Shown here one piece after another: positions 11,962-23,157 of a stretch of 64,000 bases of DNA. The translations under genes and the position numbers were made by a program. Within the stretch, counting starts at the first letter, position 1. Each line of letters begins with the position of its first letter. Under the pieces are notes generated by a model that saw only the letters and a list, made by a program, of their open reading frames with translations, searched no databases and was not told the origin of the DNA. This stretch comes from Ophioderma brevispina (taxonomy: Eukaryota; Echinodermata; Ophiuroidea; Amphilepidida; Ophiodermatidae): the NCBI GenBank assembly GCA_023653785.1, contig JAMKCH010078942.1, positions 1 through 64,000 on the forward strand, written 5' to 3'.

Positions 11962-13321
11962 GGCATGTTCAGACGATCGGGTTAAGTCGTTGTAAGATCG
12001 TTGGTAAGCACCGTAATTGGTAACGCTCGTGAGAGTGCCAGTGACGTCTGAACAACATCATGTTAAGCTAAAACGAGGTTAACAACGACGTTCCTTTAAG
12101 AAATCTTAAAAAGTAGCGAGTCTACTTGCGAGCGATCGTCGTTGGTAAGTTGACGTGCCGTGTAAACAGTGCTACTCACGACGTCGATGGTTAGGGTGAC
12201 CCTATAAATAAAATTTTTTTCTTAATTCAGTGACCTCGTAAACGACATGCGGGTAACTTATTCCGTAGTAGCGTGGATACCAAAACGAATGGCCATTTTA
12301 CTCGCGTGTTCATCAACTTTGAACAGCGATCTTGTGCTTGTCTGTCGTACAGTTTACTGTTGTCCAATTATTTTGATTAATGGCATCATCATCTATAGTA
12401 GTAGGCCACAGCCCCGAAAAAACAAGCGAACACGGAAACCAAACTGAGTCCGAGGGATGAGAGAGCGATAAAAGCGTTAATCGAGATCTGGATCGGAGCC
12501 CACCTTGCAAGATAAAATTGAGTGAAGACAACTCAAACTAGGGATTTCCCCTTTCGCGATTAGTGACCTGTTGGACATGCAGCCTCGTGTACCATGTTGT
12601 TTATGCACACACAGCGCTGGTGCCACGTAGTATTTGAAAATAGGTGTTGAAAAAGAAATCCCACATAACGTATTGAGAGAGAATTTTAATTCGATCGGTA
12701 TTCAATCTAAATAGTAAATATTTCATTGTTATTTGTGCGAGATAAGAACTTTAATGATTGGTATTAAGTGAGCAATCGTGAAATAATCACAGAAATTCAT
12801 AATTAAAAATGTGCAGTATAAGTAAAACCGACCATCGCCACTGCACGTGGCGAGGAACCACATTTCGTTGATGATATGCATGACCTTTGTTTTTAATGAT
12901 GTCATGTTTGGGGCTGGATCGCTTCTCACTGATGGTTAGGGGGAATGAGTATCGGCATAAAAACAGCGTCGTTTACTGCAAATCTCTGCCGATGAGTATG
13001 AGTATAACGAAAAATCAGGAAGCCAAAATTCGCTTTTAAAACACACTCCTACTTGAGGAATCATTTTGGCATTGTTTACAAATGGGTTGAGTTTCCCGGG
13101 GTTAAAACAATTAACCGTCAGTACAGCTGGCGAGAGGCGCGAGACTTCCGCTATTTACCAATGACCGTTAGAAGGGCCGCTCGCCTGCGGTAACTTTGGA
13201 CGGGTTATCGTTTTTAAGTTCCGTGTGGACGTTCGTCGTTGTTAAGAGGCGCTAATGGGATTAAATGAATTTTTACGTTGGTAACGCTACTTTCGAACGT
13301 AGGCCACCGTCTGAACACCCC
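11962..13321. mobile_element. PIF/Harbinger-like nonautonomous element
   Basis: The ends are inverted: GGCATGTTCAGACGAT at the left and the complement of GGGGTGTTCAGACGGT at the right. Flanking trinucleotides are ATA (11,959-11,961) and TTA (13,322-13,324). Ends beginning GG with a TGTTC core and a 3-bp T/A-rich duplication are typical of PIF/Harbinger (Tourist-like) elements. The subterminal regions repeat GTTGGTAAG/GGTAACGCT and are CpG-rich relative to the flanks. No DDE transposase is visible, but a trace of the second Harbinger protein may remain at 12,444-12,522. The 3-bp duplication has one mismatch, so superfamily assignment rests mainly on the termini and that trace. Confidence 0.65.
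12444..12522 (+). pseudogene. possible Myb/SANT-like domain fragment
   Basis: The frame reads RDERAIKALIEIW, then after a single-base shift LQDKIE. This resembles the start of the Myb/SANT-like domain carried by the accessory protein of PIF/Harbinger transposons, where an acidic residue is followed by A-L-I-x-x-W and later a Q-x-x-L/I position. The match is short, broken by a frameshift and lacks the remaining helices. It gains weight only because it lies inside Harbinger-like termini. Confidence 0.3.
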
Positions 13322-13324
13322 TTA

Positions 13325-13557
13325 TGTGTATCAACAGATTAAAATTCCAAACATTTTGCCATCAACTAATAAAAACCCAAAATGTTGGCCAGCCGTGAAA
13401 AGCCATATCTTTCACATCAATTTACACTCAGATTTTTTCAGGGAGAGGAAGATTTCATGAATGAAAGGTAACCTCAAGCTGTGAAAGCAGGCTTTACATG
13501 CTCTTTACTGTACTAGAATTGACTTTTAATATTGTGAAAAATCCATGGTGAAATGCA
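13325..13557. other. unassigned flank
   Basis: Short AT-rich flank of the Harbinger-like element; nothing recognised. Confidence 0.4.
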
Positions 13558-13745
13558 TTTTTTTTATTTTTTTTATTTTTTTTATTTTCAAAGAATTAAA
13601 ATTTTCAATGTCTTTTCATGTCAAATCATTCGGGATGTGGGGAGAGTGTGGGGTGTGTGTGTGATGGGCGTGCGCGTGTGTGGGAGGGGAGGGTGTGTGG
13701 GTGCTGTGTGTGTGTGTGTGTGGGCGTGCGTATGCGTGCATGCGT
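13558..13745 (+). repeat. T-rich tract and GT microsatellite
   Basis: A TTTTTTTA-type tract at about 13,558-13,590 is followed at 13,630-13,745 by an imperfect GT/GTGTGG/GCGTGC microsatellite. The open frames across it translate to Cys/Val/Gly or Thr/His/Pro runs and are not genes. Confidence 0.85.
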
Positions 13746-14006
13746 GGGAGTAGTAAGGGTGGGTGATCAATGGCACTATGAGTATCACAATATAAGATGT
13801 TGTTGATATATGTACTCACAATAAATTAGTTATATAAAAAGACAGTACAAGAATGTTCTCCCAATTCATTTTGGACCTGATTCTGGCATTTCCTAAATTG
13901 CTGTTAAGCCAAAAAGAAAAAAAGTTTGTCTCAGCTCAAAAAACAGATGAGGGCGCGATGCATTTTTTGAGTCAAAAAACTTTGCACTATGGGGGAAAAT
14001 TCTTTT

Positions 14007-14200
14007 AAAGAGACACAACTTTTAAAGGGAACACAACGACCTTTCCCCCAAAAAGAAAGAACTATCATTTTTTTAAAACAGTTGTTTTTTTTTTTGTGCA
14101 TATTTGGGAATGCTTACCAAGGCATTAGAGATTTTAGATCACACCTGAAGTGAATCGAGCTGAACATGCCATGTTATTGTACATAAGATTTTAATTAAAA
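14007..14200 (+). mobile_element. partial MITE family F copy
   Basis: TTAAAGAGACA occurs at the left. The internal phrases GGAATGCTTACCAA and AGATCACACCTGAAGTGAAT match family F at 51,510-51,524 and 52,491-52,510. The right end is not resolved. A separate TTTTAAAGGGAAC lies at about 14,023-14,035. Confidence 0.5.
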
Positions 14201-14562
14201 AACCAAATATAAATTTTTGATACTAAAATTTTGACTAATTCCCCTTTTTTAAGAAACAAAAATTGCTAGAGTTAGGTCATATCAACAGCCGTAATTACCG
14301 GTCTGTGTGAAAAACTGACACTAAAGCATTTTAGAGTCGGTCTGAAAGCTGCCATTTATGGCTTGTTTTGGGGTGGCTAATACAGTCGATCCCGACTGTT
14401 AGTTAAAAATACAGAAAATTGTCATGTCATTGAAAAATATTGCGTGCTTACAGGCTTAGCCACTTACAGTTTTTTTTTAATACAACCACATCAATAAAAA
14501 CAGTGCCAAAAAAGTGGACCTTTGATGAAAATAGGGGGCACCAATTTGTTTACATTTGGATG

Positions 14563-14588
14563 AATGAAATCACTGATAGGGGCTTCTT
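14563..14588 (+). mobile_element. isolated family B terminus
   Basis: GAAATCACTGATAGGGGCTTCTTAAG closely matches the right terminus of family B. The rest of the element is not recognisable upstream. Confidence 0.4.
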
Positions 14589-14589
14589 A

Positions 14590-16010
14590 AGATGATGCGA
14601 TGATTTACGTGCAAGCAAGGGTGATTACCAAAATACTGGCATCTTTACCAAATATGGTGGTGTCAACAGGGCGTTGTTGGGTGTGTCTTTGTTTTTTTTT
14701 CTTCCTGGCCATGGGAAATGTTCTTTTCTCCCCCGCTCAAGTTCTATGGTTGTACTTGCATCACACCCTGGTGCATATGACGCGGGGCCCCACTAGGCAT
14801 GGATTTGTAGTACTGTACTGTCCAATATACATGTATAACCTAAAGTACAGTAAGTAATCTGGTATGTGTTAGTAAATGTTAGTGTTAAAAAACCTGGGGA
14901 CAAATATGGAGAACAAAAATATCGGCTTTTTACTACTGTGAGGAAACAATTTGCTACACACTGCATGGTAGCTTGATCATGAGGGCTCAATGAGTATCTT
15001 TGTGAAGAGGTAATGTTATCATAGGACAATAAAGTCAGGTAGCGAAATAATTACCGCATAGAGCTTCCCATACCAACTTGTCTCTCATCATCACTTTTAA
15101 CAGAGCCCAATGGTGCTAAAGTTAATACAGAAAGAACAAAAAGTGTGTTGGAGCTTGAGTTGTGAAGGTAGTGGTTTATTTTTGTTGCTGGTAATGTTGT
15201 AAATGTGTACTCATATGTTGCCATTTTGTATGCAGACTTGACCTCACCAAAATAGGATTACCCACCAAGTTTCAGGACCATAACAACCATTTGACTTTGG
15301 ATGGACCCAGATGTCCTTTGAAAGACTTTCAAAAAATTGTTGGCATATGAATGTTGACCACACTCCCAAATGTCATTGCCGTATCCATTCCCACCTAGCA
15401 AGTATCATCTTGTATCCTTTGCTTGTGGAGATGCATGAATGCATCATGAAACATTACATACGCACATGATGTACGCATGTATTGAACACACGACACACAT
15501 ACATACATACACTCAACAGGACACAAACTCGCACACACATACACACATTTTGGATGGATACAGGATTTTGATTAGTATGTGTCTTCCTGCACTCTAGTGC
15601 AGACGACACATTAAATGGGTTGGGGTAGGGTTTTTGGTAGGGTTTTACTTTTAAAGTATAGTACTTAAAAAGAAAAAAAACACGACACATAATACAAAGT
15701 AGGGGGTGCAAAGGGTATAGGACTCTATATGGCAAGATAAACATAAAGATGCCAATTTAGGACCTTGACAGTAACAAGGATTCATGGTAAGGGTTTTAGA
15801 ATAATGAAACGCAAGAGAATAAATGATGATCTCCGAGGGATCCAATGCTCCGAGTTTGCTCACACCTATCTACATGTGTTTCCTCTAGAAGAATGTTGAA
15901 ATTCAGCTTTTGTTTCATTAGTTTTTTAGAATTTCCCATTAATAGGTTTCACAAAATTGTTTCAAAGATGCATCCAGTATGTCAAATAAAATCTACATTC
16001 AATTGATACA
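14590..16010. other. unassigned; microsatellite and TGACCT-type repeat fragment
   Basis: No gene is seen. A CATA/CACA microsatellite lies at about 15,480-15,550. At 15,235-15,360 the phrases TTGACCTCACC and CCAAGTTTCAGGACCATAA resemble the dispersed TGACCT-type repeat also seen near 22.5 kb. Confidence 0.5.
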
Positions 16011-16011
16011 C

Positions 16012-16183
16012 GCTGAAAAATAATCATCACGTTTGACTGTAACATATGATCTTAAAGATTTTATGGTCAAATTTACTGGAAAATTTGTTAAAATTGACCA
16101 GAATCTTGTCAAACTTGACTTTATTTGGTTCAAATTTTGAAATACAAACTGGGTAAGATCATATTTAACAAGGATTTTTCAGC
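16012..16183. mobile_element. short TIR MITE (GCTGAAAAAT ends)
   Basis: The ends GCTGAAAAAT and ATTTTTCAGC are inverted, and a second inverted match (ATATGATCTTA) lies further in. The body is 172 bp and AT-rich with repeated GGTCAAA/TTGACC. No clear duplication was found at the junctions. Confidence 0.5.
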
Positions 16184-16200
16184 TTGATATTAAAAAGGGG

Positions 16201-19200
16201 AGCATAAAAGGGCCAAATGATGGGTACATGAGTCAAAAAGGTCACACAAGGCAACGGACATGCGGGGATTACACCCAAGGGTCATTTATGTGTCATAAAA
16301 ATCGATTGACATATGTGGAGACACCAAGCAATTTTATTAAATCTGCAATATAGGTCACATAAGGGCATCAACATGTGGGACACGATCCAAGGGCCAATGT
16401 ATCTAAGGTCATGAAAATCGGACTCGACAGTATGTGGATACCCAAAGCAATGTTATAATTAGGACCATTTTAAGGTCAAATCAAATGGGTCAAACAAACA
16501 TGTGGGACATAACCAAGGGCCAATGTATCAAGTGTCATGAAAATGATCGAATATGGGGATTACACCAAGCTATTTTATAAATCTGACCATTTTCAGGTAA
16601 CATGAGGAACAAAGGTCATTATGAGGTCACCATGTGGGAACACTACCCAAACGTGCCACTGGATCTACGTGTCATAGAAACCGATCAAATATGTGGATAC
16701 ACCAAGCAATTTTATAATTCTGACCATTTTAAGGTCTCACAAGGTCACAAAGGTTCCCACATGAGGTCAAATCAACAGTGGGACAACTACCCAAGGGCCG
16801 TGTATCTAAGTGTCATTGAAATCGATCAACATTGGGATACACCAAGCCAATTTTATAATTTGACCTAGTTTTTAAGGTCACATGAGGGCACAAGGTACAT
16901 GAGGTCATCAACAGGTGGGACACTCCCCAAGGGCGGCCGATTGTATCAAGTGTCATGAAAATCGATCGACATATGTGGATTCACCTAATTCTGACCATTT
17001 TAAGGTCACATGAGGTCACACAGGTCACAGAGGGGTCACCAACATGTGGGACACTAAACCCAAGGGCACTGGATTAAGTGTCATAGAATCGGATCATATA
17101 TGTTGATACACAAGACATTTTATAATGTTGACCTATTTTAAGGTCACAAAGGTCACATGGGGAATCAACAGTGGGGGCACTATCATAGGGCCAATGTATC
17201 AAAGTGTTCATGAAAACGATCGAACATTATGTGGATACACCAAGCAATGTGTAATTATGACCATTTTAAGGTCAAATGAGGTCAACACATGTGGGACACT
17301 ACCCAAGGGCCAATGTAACTAAGTGTCATGAAAATTGATCGAACATATGGTGATACACCAAGCATGTGTAAATTCTGACATTTTAAGGTCACATGAGGAC
17401 ACAAAGGTTCTATGAGGTCACCAATGTGGGACACTACCCAAGCGGCCAATTGTATCTAAGTGTCATGAAAATGATCGACATATGTGATACACCAAGCAAT
17501 GTTATAATTCTGACCATTTTAAGGTCACATGCGGCACCCCAAAGGTCATATGAAGGACTCTCTTCCTCTCCGGGCACCAGTGGGACACTACCCAAGGCCA
17601 ATGTATCAAGTGTCATGAAAATGATCGACATATGTGGATACACCAAGCAATGTTCGAATTCTGACCAGTTTAAGGTCAAATGAGGGACCCAAAAGGTCAT
17701 AGAGGTCACCAACATGTGGGACCACTCCCCAAAGGGCCACTTGATATCTAAGTGTTCAGTAGGAAACGATCAACATATGTGGCTACACCAAGCAATTTTA
17801 TAATTCTGACCATTTTAGGTCCACATCGCAGGCCACAAAGGTCACCATGATGGTCATACATGTGGGACATAACAAAGGACCGTTGTATCTAAGTGTCATG
17901 CAATCGATTTAGACCATAGTGGTATTACAACATAATTCTGGAACATTTTACGGTAACATGAGTGGTAACACAGGCAAATGAGGGTCACCAACATGTGGGA
18001 CACTACCAAAGGCCACTGTATTAAGTGTATGAAATAGATCCAATATATTGTTGATACACAAGAAATTTATAATTTTGACCATTTTAAGGTCACAAGGTCA
18101 AATGAGGTCATCAACATGGGGACCTACCAAGGGCCTGTTGCTCTAAAGTGTCATTTCAAAGCGATCGCACTAGGGAAGACCAAGCAATATTATTTAATTC
18201 TGACCATTTTATGTTCAAATAGGTCACAAGGGTCACATGAGGTCACCAAAATGTGGGGGGACAATACCCAAGGGCCAATGTTATCGAAGGGTCATGAAAA
18301 TTGATCGACATAGGACCTATGTGGATTACACCAAGCAAGTTATAATTCTGAACATTTTAAGGTCACTGAGGTCACAAAGGGCACATGGGGCACAAAGGTA
18401 ACATGTGAGGCCATCAACATGTGGGGACACTCAGCCTACAAAAAAATTCTGTCTGCCTGGGACCTTCAAAAGGAGTGGGCAAAATTTTCTGTCAAAATAG
18501 TGCATGAAGTTGCAATCACAAGCACATTAGCACAAGTCCTTACAGCTGGCCAGTATTTTGACACACCATTGTGATCTGGGCATGTATTGAACCTTTTGTA
18601 TAATTAGGGTGTTTTTTTGTTTAATTTTTCCTTACTTTGAAAATTTTCTTGCAGTTGTGTCAATTTTTTTCTGGGACCTTCGGTCCCATGGTCCTGGGGA
18701 TTTTGTAGCCTGGGACACTACCAAAGGGCCACTGTATCTAAGTGTCATGAAAAACGTCAACATAGGGGGATACACAAGCAATTTTATAATTCGGACCATT
18801 TAAGTCAAACAAGGTCACATGAGGTCATTAACATTTGGGACATACCCAAGGGCCACATGTTTATCTAAGTGTCATGGAAAATGGATCAATTCCAATATGT
18901 GAATACACCAAGCAATGCTATAATTATGACATTTAAGGTCACACGAGGTCACAAGGGGTCCAGTGAGGTCCAACATGTGGACATGCCCAGGTGGACATTT
19001 TATCTAGTGTAATATAAAATCGATCGACATATGTGGATAAACCAAGCCAATTTTATATTCTGACCATTTTGAGGTCACCAACGTGTAGGACAGTTACCCA
19101 AGGGTCATTTTATTAAGTGGTAATAAATCGATCGACAGATGTGGTACACAAGCAATTCTATAATTCTGACCATTTTAGGTCACATGAGGGTTCACCATAT

Positions 19201-19440
19201 GTGGGACACTACCCAGGGGTTATTGTATCTAAGTATCATGAAAATCAATCGACAGATGTGGATCCAAACAATTTTAATTCTGTCATTGGGAAAATGGGAC
19301 CATAGATGACCTTGACCCCCACTCGCGAGAACGGTAGTCTGGGGCACTACCCAAGGACCATTACATGCAGAGTGCAATAAAGGTGTGCATTGTATGTGGA
19401 AACAGCAGGCAATTATTTTAGGGTTAACATTTTGACCAAA
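16201..19440 (+). repeat. ~135-bp satellite array rich in AGGTCA half-sites
   Basis: About 21 head-to-tail monomers are recognised by GACCATTTTAAGGTCA at 16,463, 16,585, 16,722, 16,861, 16,993, 17,130, 17,259 and onward to 19,167. Typical spacing is 118-150 (mean near 135) once the insertion at 18,432 is removed. Each unit runs through GGTCACATGAGGTCA blocks, ACATGTGGGACACTACCCAA, GTGTCATGAAAATCGATC and ATGTGGATACACCAAGCAA. Monomers differ by many single-base indels as well as substitutions. The AGGTCA hexamer occurs up to four times per unit. Frames through the array are repeat sequence, not genes. Confidence 0.92.
18432..18712. mobile_element. hAT-type insertion inside the satellite
   Basis: A 281-bp segment foreign to the array starts CAGCCTACAAAA and ends TTTTGTAGCCTG. 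It is flanked by GGACACT on both sides (18,425-18,431 and 18,713-18,719), the GGGACACT part of a monomer being duplicated. Removing the segment and one duplicate restores the unit phrase GGGACACTACC. It contains the hairpin GGGACC-TTC-GGTCCC. Its 7-8 bp duplication and CAG...CTG ends fit hAT. Confidence 0.85.
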
Positions 19441-21067
19441 GGCACAAAGATAGATACAAAGACATGTGCATCAAGTTTGTGATCTAAATTACTGTTACAA
19501 CAAAAATAATCACATGCAGAACCTTACTTGGAAACTTCATTGTTGCACTGATTTTTTTTTAAGTGTAGTGGACACTTGCGAGGTAACCTTAACAAAATTG
19601 AACGGGGGGACAATTTATAACTCTCTTTCAGGCTCTAAGTTATCAGAAAGACAATACGAATAAGGGCATTGCAATTTGTTGTCGTTCATTTACTATATAC
19701 GATCTATAATAAAAGTGGCTTTGGTTCATTGTTTATATTTAATAGAAAAAGACGAATGCTTACGCTTCGTTGGGGTAGCGTTTCATATAGGTCCCATTGA
19801 TGCGATTGGTGCGTCATTTACTTCCGGACAATGCCGTTGCAAGCTGAGAGATATTGGTAGATTGTTTACCGAGTTTCCCAACACAAAAAAAGTATGATCA
19901 TATACACGGAGGATGTATGTCGGGGATATGGGGTTGGAATTCATGGTTGCCTACGAAACGCGGGTAGGCATAAAATGTTGTGTTTTCTGGGAGCGGGAAG
20001 GAGCCCGTTGTGCCATTAAAATAACTGAAAATATGGTATAATAAAACAGAGAAGATGTAGTGTAAACAAATGCTGTTTATACATAGACCTGCTAACTTCG
20101 TGATTTCGTTCGGAATCTAGGCCAGGCTAAATGTATGAATGATGTTCGCCGCTAATAAAATGAGGTGGGCTTTACAGTGCTTAATCTTCGTATAATCTGC
20201 CCGCTAAATGGAGTAAAATTCAAGTAAAATCCCAATTTTGATCAGCAGCCTTGGGACCCTGGAAAATCTGCCGAAAATTTCATGGAAATCCACTATTCTG
20301 AGAGCAGACTGGTTGCACAGGATCTAACTACTACAGTACAGGCTTGCTAAAAACCCCCATACATGATCTAATTGCAGGTGTTACCAGTTGTGATCTAGTC
20401 GCGGTCACACAATTTGGTTTTGAGTAGTAAATATAAGATAAAAAGACGACAGCTGACGATTGCTAAAGCTTTGAATTTCTTTTTATTTTCTGACTGAGCA
20501 TTTACTATCATGACTATATGTTTCAGTCCATATATCAAAGGACTAGTCCAAAAAACATATTTATATGTTAATAGAAGTAAAACCAAAATAAAACAAACAG
20601 TAAATTAAGTAAAAGGATTTTTTAAAAAATCATTTAAAAAAATGCCCCAACCTAGATTTGACATCGAAATAAATGATAATCTGTGCTATAATTGTATTCA
20701 AATATGTCATTCTCATATTTATTTGTGATTTATATAAAATGGAAAAAACACCTACAAACATCACACACAAGACAGCATTAGGGCGATAGATTATAGAACA
20801 TGCATTAGACCGGCTGCCGTGGTGTGAAATTTTGATGAACTAGAACATTGGCCTATTACACTTAACTTGTTTCAATTTTGGAACAATATGACAACTCTAG
20901 CAAATAAAAAATGGACGATGGTGATAAGTGTCAGAACTAGGCGCTGAGAAGAACTTGTACAAAATCTTCAGCCTAGGATCATAACATTTTAAAATCATGG
21001 AACCATGGCATGAGCTGCGAGTCAAGCTGCGATGCCCGTCTTATGTTGTTTCAGCTGTGATGCGACG
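19441..21067. other. unassigned stretch
   Basis: No gene, satellite or paired termini were recognised. Short frames at 19,466-19,897 and 20,395-20,586 have no identifiable domain. Confidence 0.5.
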
Positions 21068-21595
21068 TCACGGGGTTAGCGTGATGTGTTCTGTGAAACC
21101 TTGGGCAAAATTGGTGGACGCAATGGACAAATGCGGATGATAAGAAACAAATGTATAAACAGGCATGAGAAGAACTTTCAGAAAAAAACTGAAAGCGGAA
21201 AAATAAACGAAAAAAAAAAGCGTGAAATCCAGCAGAGAAAGTACCCCAAATGGGCTGAGAAATAAATCAAAAACGCGTAAATTCGGGCCAAAAAAAAAAA
21301 CTGAATTCCAGTTTTTACTGAAGATTCTAATGCCTGATAAATGCAAATGAGGAACAAACATTGCCTTGCAGGTAGAGATGCACCAAACTAGCCAAACAAG
21401 AATGAAATTTTTACATCTTGCAACCTCAATTTCGCGTAAAAAACTAGCCATGAAATATAGTAGCAACAATAATAACTTCATGCTAGAACCAGGGAGGCTA
21501 ATAACGTTTATTCGAATAGACTCCTTCTTGTGAATAACATCTGATTCACCCTTAGATTTCCCATATGAGGCATTTAAATACCAATACATATTCAA
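21068..21595 (-). other. longest open frame in the window, unrecognised
   Basis: A 175-codon frame begins at an ATG at 21,595. It has no signal or domain I recognise. Its Phe- and Leu-rich middle arises from plus-strand A-runs (for example near 21,209 and 21,291). With about 3 stops per 64 codons, roughly one chance frame this long is expected in six frames of 64 kb. I therefore regard it as probably noncoding. A hydrophobic stretch (LLLLLLYFMASF) could mimic a membrane segment but is not evidence by itself. Confidence 0.15.
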
Positions 21596-22523
21596 GTCTC
21601 ATATCGCCCCCAAGAACCCAAAAGCACTCTGTAATTACAAATGGTTCGCTCCATAGTCGCGACGACAACAGACCAAGGCCGACACAACTTACAACGATTA
21701 ATTGGCAGCAGAACTTGTCTCAAAAATTAAGCACAAAACTCTCCCACGTGAGAAAAATAGCTACATTCATAAAATACAACAATTATGCGTAAGAAAGAAG
21801 ACAAACATAGGCACAACCCCAAAAACAAAAAACATTACTGCAGACGGGACGTCAGACGCAATCACACAGGACTCCCATTGTATGATTTTAACACTTTACC
21901 AAACACCACTCTAACCACCAAATATAAAATGGTGCACTCACTTCACATTCGCAAGTCCTTTTAATGAATATAATTTTCACACAAATGACCTGCACATGAA
22001 AATTTAATACAGGCCATACAAATAAACACCTTTAAATATGGCTTGTACTTGAACGTACATATAATCACAGGGAACAAGCAGTGCATGATCTTTGGTCGAT
22101 GTCATTTGAACGCATGGTTAATCTAGGTGTCGCTATTAAAAATTACGCTTACAACGGCTGCGTTCGGATACAACAACAAACACACACGAGGAGTAGTGAC
22201 TTTGTTATTTTTCTTGGGTACGGGGTTACATGTGCGACAAAGAAAAACAGCCAAACGCAAAAATAACACTTCTAGGCCGATTTTGCCTTCGAAATTCATT
22301 CACCTTGAAGAGCACATACACACTTTCACACGACCAAGTTTTGAAACAAAATAGCTCAATTTGAGTGAAACGGAGATAGATTTTTTCACCCGCTCTGCCG
22401 AATCGGACCGATTAGATAGGACTTCATTATCTTATGGGAAAGCAGAAATACCTTAAAAGGAAAACAAAAAAATAACATCGGTCCTCGGATCGCTTGGTCG
22501 CCTGCCGTCGCGGTTAGTGAAAT
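21596..22523. other. unassigned stretch
   Basis: Small overlapping plus-strand frames occur, none with recognisable character. No repeat structure was seen. Confidence 0.45.
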
Positions 22524-22800
22524 GATAGGCCTAAATGGCTTGACCTTATATTGACCTTGGACCTAAAACAAATGGAGGGCTTGCATGTAAATCCATAAAA
22601 CCAGCTTGGTTCCAATTGAACTTCAACTTTCAAATGAGGAAATTTTACATTTTCAGCTATCTTACAACTTGACCTCACAGACCTTTGAACTTGGTATGTG
22701 ACCTGGGACCTCTCAACAAATGGGGGATGGGCCATGGTGCATCTGTGAACCAAGTTTGGTTTAATTCCATCAAAGTATGCCGATATTACAGGCAAATAAT
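22524..22800 (+). repeat. dispersed TGACCT-type marine repeat
   Basis: The block contains TTGACCTTATATTGACCTTGG, TGACCTCACAGACCTTTGAAC and GTGAACCAAGTTTGGTTTAA followed by TTCCATCAAAGT. From memory, blocks of TGACCTTTGACC followed by a CCAAGTTTGGT... phrase are widespread dispersed repeats in marine invertebrate genomes; this was not searched. Related fragments lie near 15,240 and 44,680. Confidence 0.45.
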
Positions 22801-22981
22801 AATAATCTATATCGCGCGGGCAACCGCTAGTACATTAAGAAACATCATAAGGCAAACCAACATGGGTGGGAGTCAGCCCAGAATAAATAGCCAGATCTAA
22901 AAGTTGTGATGGGAGGAGAGAAATGAACCTATTTGACATGGTTTTATAACTGAAAAGAACAAAAATGGACGTGTACATTTG

Positions 22982-23148
22982 CAGGCTCCAAAATAACCTA
23001 AGGAACCTAAGGCAATTTGACTTGAGTGCCCCTACCATTTGCCTTGGTGCCCTAAAAAGTTGCTATTTCTTTAAACATGTAATGCCTTAGTGCCCTTTTA
23101 AAATTGGGTAAAATTGCCTTGCCCACCCTAATTCTTATTTGGAGCCTG
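22982..23148. mobile_element. hAT-type MITE
   Basis: A 167-bp element starts CAGGCTCCAAAATAA and ends TTATTTGGAGCCTG, an almost perfect inverted pair. Flanks are GTACATTT(G) at 22,973-22,981 and GTACATGTG at 23,149-23,157, a duplication with one mismatch. The interior repeats AGTGCCC/GGTGCCC and CCTAAGG/CCTTGG motifs. Confidence 0.8.
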
Positions 23149-23157
23149 GTACATGTG

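Noticed and set aside
13553..13819. Overlapping Cys/Val- and Thr/His/Pro-rich frames
   Set aside because: They are translations of the T-tract and GT microsatellite.
16201..19440. CRISPR-like regularly spaced repeats
   Set aside because: The monomers are contiguous and similar along their whole length; there are no unique spacers, and the context is eukaryotic.
21068..21595. Membrane protein gene from the longest open frame
   Set aside because: Length is close to chance expectation for the window, hydrophobic runs come from A-tracts on the other strand, and no domain is recognised.
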